Assembly: GCA_030038645.1 (NCBI GenBank)
Contig: JASHSR010000268.1
Location: 1 to 10,501, forward strand
Source of the DNA: Gammaproteobacteria bacterium
GTDB taxonomy: Bacteria > Pseudomonadota > Gammaproteobacteria > Steroidobacterales > Steroidobacteraceae
Direction: 5' to 3'
Length of the DNA: 10,501 nt
Shown here: positions 1 to 5,779 of the stretch, one piece after another
Layout of the letters: the number at the start of each line of letters is the position of its first letter
Numbering within the stretch: the stretch's first letter is position 1
Position numbers and translations under genes: made by a program
The notes under the pieces: generated by a model
Databases searched by the model: none
What the model was told of the DNA's origin: nothing
What the model saw: the letters and a program-made list of their open reading frames with translations, nothing else

Positions 1-75
1 TGCGCTCTCGCCCGGCCCCTGGGCCCCCGCGGCCCTCGCTCCTTCGCTCCCCCGCGCCCTCCGGCCCGGGCCTGG

Positions 76-144
76 CAGGACCCGTCAGGACGCCCGGCAA
101 GACTCGTCAGGGCCCGCAGGGCCCGCAGGACCCGACAAGGCCCG
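76..144. repeat. Seven degenerate copies of a 9-mer CAGGRCCCG
   Basis: Copies begin at 76, 86, 98, 108, 117, 126 and 136: CAGGACCCG, CAGGACGCC, CAAGACTCG, CAGGGCCCG twice, CAGGACCCG and CAAGGCCCG. Spacing is 9-12 bases, so the copies do not hold one reading frame. This looks like slippage-type simple-sequence expansion. No function is evident. Confidence 0.6.
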
Positions 145-164
145 GCTCCCCGAACCTGACGCGA

Positions 165-182
165 GCTTACATCCGCTTACAT
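165..182 (+). repeat. Direct repeat GCTTACAT x2 at 10-bp spacing
   Basis: GCTTACAT occurs at 165-172 and again at 175-182, one helical turn apart, and is followed by TTCACC. Tandem half-sites 10-11 bp apart are what OmpR/PhoB-family response regulators bind. It lies about 280 bases before the porin start. A regulatory role is inference only. Confidence 0.4.
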
Positions 183-234
183 TTCACCGCTGCGAGAGCT
201 CGCGATCCAAATCCTGCCCATCGACGAGGACCCT

Positions 235-261
235 GCTCGACCTCGGCTCGACCTCGGCTCG
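235..261. repeat. 11-bp tandem repeat, about 2.5 copies
   Basis: GCTCGACCTCG is present at 235-245 and 246-256, followed by a partial copy GCTCG. It is a short perfect tandem duplication in the porin upstream region, with no recognisable function. Confidence 0.6.
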
Positions 262-300
262 CCCTTCGCACCGACGCTCCGCTCTCACCGCGACACAAAA

Positions 301-345
301 CGGTCATCCCGCTGCAGCGGGGCTGTCACACCTCTGCAGCACAGT
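301..345 (+). promoter_or_regulatory. Candidate Pho-box-like array and -10 before the porin
   Basis: Heptamers lie on an 11-bp register: CGGTCAT (301-307), CTGCAGC (312-318), CTGTCAC (323-329) and CTGCAGC (334-340). The first and third match the PhoB half-site CTGTCAT/C in 6 of 7 and 7 of 7 positions. The second and fourth match poorly. After CTGTCAC there are 10 bases and then CACAGT (340-345), a weak -10 at the spacing seen in E. coli Pho promoters. A transcription start near 352 would leave a leader of about 110 bases. The palindrome CCCGCTGCAGCGGG (308-321) overlaps the array and could be an alternative operator or a leader hairpin. Tentative. Confidence 0.3.
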
Positions 346-450
346 GTCCGCGCCTGGCGATCGGTGGCGGGGGGACGCCAAAAAACATGGGTCTCTCGGT
401 CGCTCGACCTTCCCCGGATCGATCCGTACAGGTCACCTGAGGCCAAGAAT

Positions 451-456
451 AGGAAA
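451..456 (+). promoter_or_regulatory. Ribosome binding site deciding the porin start
   Basis: AGGAAA lies 7 bases before the ATG at 464. That supports this start over the longer in-frame extension from 344, whose N-terminus has no signal-peptide character. Confidence 0.7.
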
Positions 457-463
457 CCTGAAG

Positions 464-2215
464 ATGACAGTTACGTGTATCGATCCGTCTCGCGCTCGCG
501 CCGGTCTCGCCTCCACTGCCCGCCGCTCGACGGCGATCGCCGCCGCGGTCGCCGCTGCGCTCGGCGCGTCCGCGATGACTGCGGCGCTCGCCCAGGACAA
601 CCCCAGCACGGCACAGCAAATTCAGAGCTTGAAGACCGAAGTCGAGCAGTTGCAGCAGCAGCTGAACGGACTGCAGGCGAGGCAAGCGGCTGCGGCGCCC
701 GGTGCGGCGCAATCCCCTCAGGCCAAGGATACGACCACCACGTCGGATCCGCGGCTTGCATCGAACGTGTCCGATCCGCCACAGACCTCGAGCGGTTCCG
801 ATCCGTCACAGGCCTCGAACGGCTCGGATCCACCGCAGAGCTCCGCACCGGCAGCGGCCGGCTCCGACCCGCCGGCGGGACCGGGAATCCAAGCGGGGCC
901 CCTCTTGATCACTTTCGGGGGTTTCACCGAATTGGCGCTGATCGACCGCAATCACGATGAATTCGCGGACGTGGGCTCGGTGCCTTTCTCGAGCATTCCA
1001 TTCCCGAACGTCGAGAACTACAACCTCACGGAATTCCGCGAGAGCGCGCGCCAGAGCCGCTTCTCGATGCTGACCCAGGCGGACCCGTGGAACGGCGTGC
1101 GGGTCGAGGCGTACCTCGAGACGGACTTCCTCGGCGCCGCGCCGACCGCGAACTCCCGCGAGAGCAACAGCTACAATTTGCGCGTACGCAACTTCTACGC
1201 GCGCATGACGCTCGATTCCGGCTTGTCCGTCCTCGCCGGCCAGAGCTGGAGTCTCGCGACGCTGTACAAGCAGGGGCTCGACGCACGAAACGAGGACGTC
1301 CCGCTGACGATCGACGCACAGTACGTCGCGGGCTTCAACTGGACGCGCAATCCCCAGCTGCGGCTCGTGCAGAAGTTCAGCAACGCCTTCTCCTTGGGCT
1401 TCTCCGTCGAGAGCCCGCAGGCGGTACTGAATACCTCGAACAACGTGCCGTCCACGCTGAGCGCATACCCCGCCAACACGTACTACAACGCGACGCCCAG
1501 CGCCTCCGGCCTTCTCGACAGCGCGACGACCTATTCGATCGATCCCGCGCCGGATCTGATCCTCAAAGCCGCGCTCGACCCCGGCTATGGCCATTACGAG
1601 CTGTACGGTCTCGGGCGCTGGTTCCGCTCCGCCGTTGGGACGGATACCAACACCGTCTTCGGGGGCGGCATCGGGGGCGGCGCCATCCTGCCGATCGTGC
1701 CCAATGTCTTGAGCATTCAGGCGAGCGGACTCGTTGGCAGGGGAATCGGCCGCTACGGATCTGCGCAGCTGTCCGATGTCACGCTCGAGCCGAACGGGAC
1801 GCTGTCTACGCTCAAGGGATACCAGGCGCTCATCGGCCTGTTCTGGAAGCCGGTCCCGAGCCTGCAGATCTACGGCTACGCAGGCCGCGAGCAGCTGTCC
1901 GCCGACTACTTCGACCAGGCCATCACCACGGCCGGAGTCTCGACGCTGTACGCGTACGGGTACGGCAATCCGCTCTACAACAACTCCGGTTGCTATCTCC
2001 TCGGTAGCAGCAAATGCGTGGCCAACCCGCAACGCGTGGAGGAGGTGACCGGCGGCTTCTGGTGGAAGTACTACCACGGGCCGCTCGGGAACCTGCAGCT
2101 CGGCCTGCAGATCGCCTACAACCAGCTCAACGCGTTCTCCGGTGTGGGCGGCGCCCCGAGCACGAACGTGTTCGAGGGCATGGTCTCGTTCCGCTACTAC
2201 CCCTTCCAGAACTGA
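464..2215 (+). CDS. Outer-membrane porin with N-terminal coiled coil (DcaP-like)
   Basis: Predicted 583-aa outer-membrane channel. Residues 1-43 form a long signal peptide: an Arg-bearing n-region, then an Ala-rich core ending ALA before QDN. Residues 47-75 are Gln/Leu-rich with heptad spacing (EVEQLQQQLNGLQ), a probable coiled coil as in trimeric porins such as DcaP. Residues 94-140 are a low-complexity linker with SDPP-type repeats. From about 147 onward, alternating aromatic/polar strands (ITFGGFTELAL, VRVEAYLETDF, LSVLAGQSW, LQIYGYAG) indicate a beta-barrel. The mature protein has only two cysteines (510 and 518), a likely loop disulfide. The C-terminus is FRYYPFQN, so the usual terminal Phe is displaced by two residues. 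The substrate is unknown. Proximity to the pst operon and a possible Pho-like promoter suggest phosphate or another anion, but this is inference. Family assignment between DcaP-like and OprP-like is uncertain from sequence reading alone. Confidence 0.85.
   Translation: MTVTCIDPSRARAGLASTARRSTAIAAAVAAALGASAMTAALAQDNPSTAQQIQSLKTEVEQLQQQLNGLQARQAAAAPGAAQSPQAKDTTTTSDPRLASNVSDPPQTSSGSDPSQASNGSDPPQSSAPAAAGSDPPAGPGIQAGPLLITFGGFTELALIDRNHDEFADVGSVPFSSIPFPNVENYNLTEFRESARQSRFSMLTQADPWNGVRVEAYLETDFLGAAPTANSRESNSYNLRVRNFYARMTLDSGLSVLAGQSWSLATLYKQGLDARNEDVPLTIDAQYVAGFNWTRNPQLRLVQKFSNAFSLGFSVESPQAVLNTSNNVPSTLSAYPANTYYNATPSASGLLDSATTYSIDPAPDLILKAALDPGYGHYELYGLGRWFRSAVGTDTNTVFGGGIGGGAILPIVPNVLSIQASGLVGRGIGRYGSAQLSDVTLEPNGTLSTLKGYQALIGLFWKPVPSLQIYGYAGREQLSADYFDQAITTAGVSTLYAYGYGNPLYNNSGCYLLGSSKCVANPQRVEEVTGGFWWKYYHGPLGNLQLGLQIAYNQLNAFSGVGGAPSTNVFEGMVSFRYYPFQN
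743..850 (+). repeat. 27-bp tandem repeat (4 copies) encoding SDPP-type nonapeptides
   Basis: Four units of 27 bp begin at 743, 770, 797 and 824, each starting TC(C/G)GATCC. They encode SDPRLASNV, SDPPQTSSG, SDPSQASNG and SDPPQSSAP. A further SDPP occurs out of register at residue 134. The units diverge mostly at synonymous or conservative sites. They form the periplasmic linker between the coiled coil and the barrel of the porin. Confidence 0.75.
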
Positions 2216-2228
2216 GGCGGTCGTCCGA

Positions 2229-2271
2229 CAGGCCGGCCGTTCGGACCCCCCTCTCCCGAGCGGCCGGCCTG
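2229..2271. terminator. Strong hairpin between convergent genes (bidirectional terminator candidate)
   Basis: CAGGCCGGCCG (2229-2239) and CGGCCGGCCTG (2261-2271) are perfect inverted repeats. Pairing continues inward through one T·G wobble and four more pairs (2241-2244 with 2256-2259), giving a 16-bp stem with an 11-base loop. It starts 13 bases after the porin stop and lies 39 bases past the stop of the phoU paralogue on the other strand. No T-tract follows on either strand, so it is not a classic intrinsic terminator. It could still block read-through or protect 3' ends. Confidence 0.6.
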
Positions 2272-2309
2272 GCAGCAGTTGTGCGCTGCCGCCCGACCGT
2301 GAGCTTCCG

Positions 2310-3101
2310 TCAGGAGGCGTCCCGGCCGGAGGTCGAGGGAGTCGAGGGATTGGCGGGTGCCGCGGGATCGATGGCTGGTGTGGCCGGCGCGGACGGAGAT
2401 GCCGGCGCATGATCGTCGCGCGGGTCCGCCCGCCCCTCATCGGCGGGTGGCTCCTCCTGCGGCGCAATGCTCTGCACGTGGCGCGCCACGATCCGGGCGT
2501 GCTCTCCGATGCGCTCGAGTGACTTCAGCACGAACGCCGCCTCCATCGCGATGTCGAGGTGGCGCGGGTCCTCCATGGCGCGCGTCAGCAGCCGGCGCAG
2601 CCCCGCGGCGTACTCGGCGTCGAGCTCATCGTCGTGGGCGATGACTTGCGCGGCGACCGCGCCGTCGAGTCGATCCAGGGCCTCGAGCGCGAGCCGCATC
2701 AGGCTCGTCGCGAGCTGCGCAAGCTGGCGGACATCGGTGGACGTGGCCCGCGCGGGCCGTCCGTTCTGTTGCAGCACGGTGCGCGCGATCTTGCGGGCCT
2801 CGGCGCCGGCGCGCTCGAGCTCGGCGACGGATTTCTCCATGACGAAGACGGCGCGCAAGTCGCGCGATACCGGCTGGCGCCGGGCGATGAGCGTGAACTG
2901 GTCCTGGAAGATGCCCTCGTCGTAGCTCGACACGGCCGATGCGCGGCCGATCACGCGCTCGGCCGCATGCGCGTCCCAGCTCGTGTACGCGCGCGCCGCC
3001 TCGCGCACTTGGTCGAGCACGAGCCCGCCCATCTCGATCACGCGGATGTGCAGCGCCGCGAGCGCCCCGTCGAATGCTTTGCTGATGTGACCTTCAAGCA
3101 T
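2310..3101 (-). CDS. Divergent PhoU paralogue with altered metal-binding motifs
   Basis: A 263-aa two-repeat PhoU-family protein, last gene of the pst operon. Family features are clear: HISKAFDGAL near the N-terminus, IEMGGLVLDQV, IARRQPVSRDLR (residues 72-83), then DELDAEYAAGLRRLL and AMEDPR in the second half. PhoU proteins normally carry LERIGD in each repeat, the E-x-x-x-D motif that binds metal. Here repeat 1 reads LERAGA (residues 95-100, Asp lost) and repeat 2 LERIGE (195-200, Asp to Glu). After residue 213 comes a tail of about 50 residues rich in Pro, Ala, Ser and Asp, predicted disordered, which makes the protein longer than the usual 235-240 aa. The start at 3101 is chosen because homology begins there and AGGG lies 4 bases upstream; the in-frame extension to 3188 would run back into pstB. 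It probably modulates Pst activity or PhoR signalling, but the altered motifs mean it may not behave like canonical PhoU. Confidence 0.85.
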   Translation of the reverse strand: MLEGHISKAFDGALAALHIRVIEMGGLVLDQVREAARAYTSWDAHAAERVIGRASAVSSYDEGIFQDQFTLIARRQPVSRDLRAVFVMEKSVAELERAGAEARKIARTVLQQNGRPARATSTDVRQLAQLATSLMRLALEALDRLDGAVAAQVIAHDDELDAEYAAGLRRLLTRAMEDPRHLDIAMEAAFVLKSLERIGEHARIVARHVQSIAPQEEPPADEGRADPRDDHAPASPSAPATPAIDPAAPANPSTPSTSGRDAS

Positions 3102-3167
3102 AAAGCCCTGCCAAGCAACCTTCCGTGGTGCGTGGTGCCGGCCCGGCCATCCTTGGGGTGCGCGTTC

Positions 3168-3180
3168 GCCGCTTCGCGGC
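3168..3180 (-). other. Small hairpin just after the second pstB stop
   Basis: GCCGC (3168-3172) and GCGGC (3176-3180) pair around a TTC triloop immediately after the stop codon of the second pstB, on the minus-strand transcript. It lies in the only sizeable gap inside the operon (3102-3180, 79 bases). It might reduce read-through into, or expression of, the phoU paralogue. It is short and its role is uncertain. Confidence 0.35.
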
Positions 3181-4053
3181 TCACCCAAACCGGCCCGTGA
3201 TGTAGTCCTCGGTCAGCCTGTGGCGCGGGTTCGTGAAGATGCGATCGGTCTCGCCGACCTCCACGAGCGAGCCCAAGTGAAAGTAGGCCGTGCGCTGCGA
3301 GACCCGCGCCGCCTGCTGCATGGAGTGCGTGACGATGACGATCGCGTAGGACTCCTGCAGCTCATCGATCAGATCCTCGATGCGGGCGGTCGCGACAGGA
3401 TCGAGCGCCGAGCACGGCTCGTCCATCAGGATCACTTCCGGCTCGACCGCGATCGTGCGCGCGATGCACAGGCGCTGCTGCTGGCCGCCCGAGAGGCCCG
3501 TGCCGGCCTGCGACAGCCGGTCCTTCACCTCGTCCCAGAGCCCCGCGCGCTGCAGGCTGCTGCAGACGATGTCGTCGAGCTGCGCGCGGCTGCGCGCGAG
3601 CCCGTGCAGGCGCGGACCATACGCCACGTTGTCGTAGATCGACTTGGGGAAGGGGTTCGGCTTCTGGAACACCATGCCGACGCGCGCGCGGAGCTGCACC
3701 ACATCGAGCTGGCGGTCGTGGATGTCGCGCCCCTCGAGCTGGATCGTGCCGGTCACGCGCGCGCCGGGAATGGTGTCGTTCATGCGGTTCAGGCAGCGCA
3801 GGAACGTCGACTTGCCGCAGCCCGAGGGCCCGATCATGGCGAGCACCTGCCGCTTGCCGATGTCGATGCTCACGTCGCGGATGCCCTGCTTGCTGCCGTA
3901 GAAGACGTTGACGCTGCGGCAGGAGAAGACCGGATCGGGGACGGTCGGCTGCCCGACGGTCTGGCTGATGCTCACCTCCTCGAGCGCCGTGGACGGGCCC
4001 GCGGTGCGCCCGCTCGGCTTGAGATTGATGCCGCCCTCCTCGACACTGCTCAT
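3181..4053 (-). CDS. pstB: Phosphate ABC transporter ATP-binding protein PstB, second copy
   Basis: A 290-aa ABC ATPase that would energise phosphate import through PstC/PstA at the cytoplasmic membrane. All motifs are intact: Walker A GPSGCGKST (75-83), Q-loop Gln130 in VFQKPNPFP, signature LSGGQ (187-191), Walker B VILMDE (207-212), H-loop His243, and the PstB hallmark C-terminus TEDYITGRFG. It is not a recent duplicate of its neighbour. NVFYGSKQGIRDV, RMNDTIPGARVTGTI and NVAYGPRLHG differ from the E. coli-like copy and resemble the PstB subtype common outside enterobacteria. The N-terminus has about 45 extra residues of low complexity before the fold. The ATG overlaps the previous pstB stop as ATGA (4050-4053), implying translational coupling. 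The true substrate is almost certainly phosphate, but its division of labour with the first copy is unknown. Confidence 0.93.
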   Translation of the reverse strand: MSSVEEGGINLKPSGRTAGPSTALEEVSISQTVGQPTVPDPVFSCRSVNVFYGSKQGIRDVSIDIGKRQVLAMIGPSGCGKSTFLRCLNRMNDTIPGARVTGTIQLEGRDIHDRQLDVVQLRARVGMVFQKPNPFPKSIYDNVAYGPRLHGLARSRAQLDDIVCSSLQRAGLWDEVKDRLSQAGTGLSGGQQQRLCIARTIAVEPEVILMDEPCSALDPVATARIEDLIDELQESYAIVIVTHSMQQAARVSQRTAYFHLGSLVEVGETDRIFTNPRHRLTEDYITGRFG

Positions 4054-4904
4054 CCGAAGCGCCCCGTCACGTAGTCGTCGGTTCTGCGATCCTTCGGCGC
4101 CGTGAACATCTGCTCGGTCGGCCCCGCCTCGATGAGCTCGCCCAAGTACATGAAGGCCGTCACGCTCGAGACACGTGCCGCCTGCTGCAGATTGTGCGTG
4201 ACGATCGCGATGCAGTACCGCTCGCGCAGGCTCTGCAAGGTCTCCTCGATGCGCAGCGTCGAGATGGGATCGAGCGCGGCCGTCGGCTCGTCGAACAGCA
4301 GGACCTCCGGCTGCACGGCGACCGTGCGCGCGACGCACAGGCGCTGCTGCTGGCCTCCGGAGAGGCTGCGCCCGTCCTGCGAGAGCTTGTCCTTCACCTC
4401 GTCCCACAGCGCCGCATCGCGCAGCGCCGCCTCGACTCGCTCCGCGAGCGCGCGCCGCGAGATGCGCTGCGCGAGCCGCACGCCGAAGGCGACGTTGTCG
4501 AACACGGACATCGGGAAGGGCGTCGGCTTCTGGAACACCATGCCGACGCGAAAGCGCAAGCGCGCGACGTCGACCGTCGGCGCAAGAATGTTCTCGCCGT
4601 CGAGCAGCACCTCTCCGGTTGCGCGGTGTCCGGGATAGAGGGCGTACATGCGGTTGAGGACGCGCAGCAGCGTGGACTTGCCGCAGCCCGAGGGCCCGAT
4701 GAAGGCGGTGATGCTGCGGTCCATCAGCGCGAGATTGATGTCGCGAAGCGCCTGGACCGTGCCGTAGTAGAACTCGAGGTGGCTCACCTCGATCTTCGCC
4801 TGCGGGGATCCCCGCGCCCGCGAGGACTCCTGCGGCTGCGCGTCGCCCGCGCCATCCTGGGCTGCGCGAGCGCGGGCTACGGCGATCTCCCGGAGCGCTG
4901 CCAT
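4050..4904 (-). CDS. pstB: Phosphate ABC transporter ATP-binding protein PstB, first copy (E. coli-like)
   Basis: A 284-aa ATPase of the high-affinity phosphate importer. It carries Walker A GPSGCGKST (70-78), Gln125 in VFQKPTPFP, LSGGQ (181-185), Walker B VLLFDE (201-206), His237, and the PstB end DDYVTGRFG. The segments LEFYYGTVQAL, LYPGHRATGEVLLDGENIL and MSVFDNVAFGVRL follow E. coli PstB nearly residue for residue, so this is the orthologue of the standard gene. About 36 residues, Ala/Arg/Gln-rich, precede the fold, roughly 25 more than in E. coli. The ATG at 4904 shares one base with the pstA stop (TGATG), and its own stop overlaps the second pstB start. PstB normally works as a homodimer. 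With a second complete PstB encoded next door, a heterodimer is possible. Confidence 0.95.
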   Translation of the reverse strand: MAALREIAVARARAAQDGAGDAQPQESSRARGSPQAKIEVSHLEFYYGTVQALRDINLALMDRSITAFIGPSGCGKSTLLRVLNRMYALYPGHRATGEVLLDGENILAPTVDVARLRFRVGMVFQKPTPFPMSVFDNVAFGVRLAQRISRRALAERVEAALRDAALWDEVKDKLSQDGRSLSGGQQQRLCVARTVAVQPEVLLFDEPTAALDPISTLRIEETLQSLRERYCIAIVTHNLQQAARVSSVTAFMYLGELIEAGPTEQMFTAPKDRRTDDYVTGRFG

Positions 4905-5779
4905 CAACGAGTCTTCTTCGCCGGCTGCAGCGCCGCGACGATGAGCCGCGCGGCGATGCTGAGCAGCAGGATCGCGAGCGTGATGAGCAGCGCGCCGGAC
5001 CAGGCGAGCTGCTGCCACTCCGGGTACGGGCTCATGGCGAACTGGAAGATGACCACCGGGAGATTGGCGATCGGCGCGGCGAGATTCGTGCTCCAGAACT
5101 GATTGTTGAGCGCGGTGAAGAGCAGCGGCGCCGTCTCGCCACTCACGCGCGCGATGGCGAGCAGCAGTCCGGTCACGATGCCGCTGCGCGCCGCCGGGTA
5201 GATGACGCCGAGGATCGTGCGCCAGGGATACGCGCCGAGCGCCGTGGAGGCGTCCTTCATCCCTTGCGGGACGAGTCTCAGCATGTCCTCGGTGGTGCGC
5301 ACCGTCACCGGGATCGCAATGACCGCGAGCGCGAACGCTCCCGCGAGCGCCGAGAAGTGCCCGACGGGAACGACGACGACCTGGTAGATGAACAGTCCGA
5401 TGATGATCGAGGGGGCGCTCAAGAGCACGTCGTTGACGAAGCGAATGAGGCTCGAGAGCCGCGACTCGCGGCCGTACTCGGCGAGGTAGGTGCCGGCAAG
5501 GATGCCGATCGGCGCGCCGATCAGGATGCCGATGACGGTGAGGGCCGCGCTCCCGTAGATGGCGTTGAGCAGCCCGCCCACCGAGCCGGGCGGAGGCGTC
5601 ATGGTCGTGAACAGCCGCCCCGAGATGCCGGCGAGCCCACTCTCGACGAGCGTCCAGAGGATCGCCGCGAGGCAGGCGAGGCCGATCACCGTCGCAACGG
5701 CGGAGAGCGCGAGAGCGAGCGCGTTCGTGAGCTTGCGGGCGAGGCTGCGGCGGATACCGAGACTCATGCCGAGGCTCAC
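4904..5779 (-). CDS. pstA: Phosphate ABC transporter permease PstA
   Basis: A 291-aa inner-membrane permease that forms the phosphate channel with PstC. Hydrophobic segments lie at about 18-45, 74-100, 114-140, 143-160, 198-220 and 258-285, matching the six-helix PstA fold. The cytoplasmic EAA loop that docks PstB is visible at about 174-195 (MKDASTALGAYPWRTILGVI). The conserved RVSGETAPLLFTA motif (211-223) supplies the Arg/Glu pair associated with phosphate transport in PstA. The longest start is GTG at 5779, overlapping the pstC stop as GTGA; an ATG at 5767 is an alternative. The two are separated by an exact 12-base near-duplication, so the N-terminus reads MSLGMSLG. No convincing Shine-Dalgarno sequence precedes either start, consistent with coupled translation. 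Confidence 0.94.
   Translation of the reverse strand: MSLGMSLGIRRSLARKLTNALALALSAVATVIGLACLAAILWTLVESGLAGISGRLFTTMTPPPGSVGGLLNAIYGSAALTVIGILIGAPIGILAGTYLAEYGRESRLSSLIRFVNDVLLSAPSIIIGLFIYQVVVVPVGHFSALAGAFALAVIAIPVTVRTTEDMLRLVPQGMKDASTALGAYPWRTILGVIYPAARSGIVTGLLLAIARVSGETAPLLFTALNNQFWSTNLAAPIANLPVVIFQFAMSPYPEWQQLAWSGALLITLAILLLSIAARLIVAALQPAKKTR

Larger units (their letters stand above)
1..463. other. Gene-free GC-rich upstream region of the porin
   Basis: No reading frame here looks like a real protein. The first 150 bases are extremely C/G-rich and carry short degenerate repeats (76-144). They are followed by an 8-bp direct repeat (165-182), an 11-bp tandem repeat (235-261), a 14-bp palindrome CCCGCTGCAGCGGG (308-321) with Pho-box-like heptamers around it, and finally the ribosome binding site of the porin at 451-456. 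The stretch most likely holds the porin promoter and 5' leader. Part of it may be the far end of whatever lies left of the window. Confidence 0.6.

Noticed and set aside
76..144. CRISPR-like array
   Set aside because: The repeats are only 9 bases, degenerate, with 0-3 base gaps, no spacers and no cas genes nearby.
806..2467. Long open frame antisense to the porin (about 550 codons)
   Set aside because: Its product is Arg/Ala/Pro-rich without domain features, and it mirrors a clear porin gene. High GC leaves opposite frames open.
3181..4904. Tandem pstB genes as an assembly or sequencing duplication
   Set aside because: The two genes differ throughout in sequence and length, and neither has a frameshift.
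3220..5102. Open frames on the plus strand across the two pstB genes
   Set aside because: They lie antisense to unmistakable PstB proteins and encode low-complexity Arg/Asp/Ala-rich sequence. They are codon-bias shadows.
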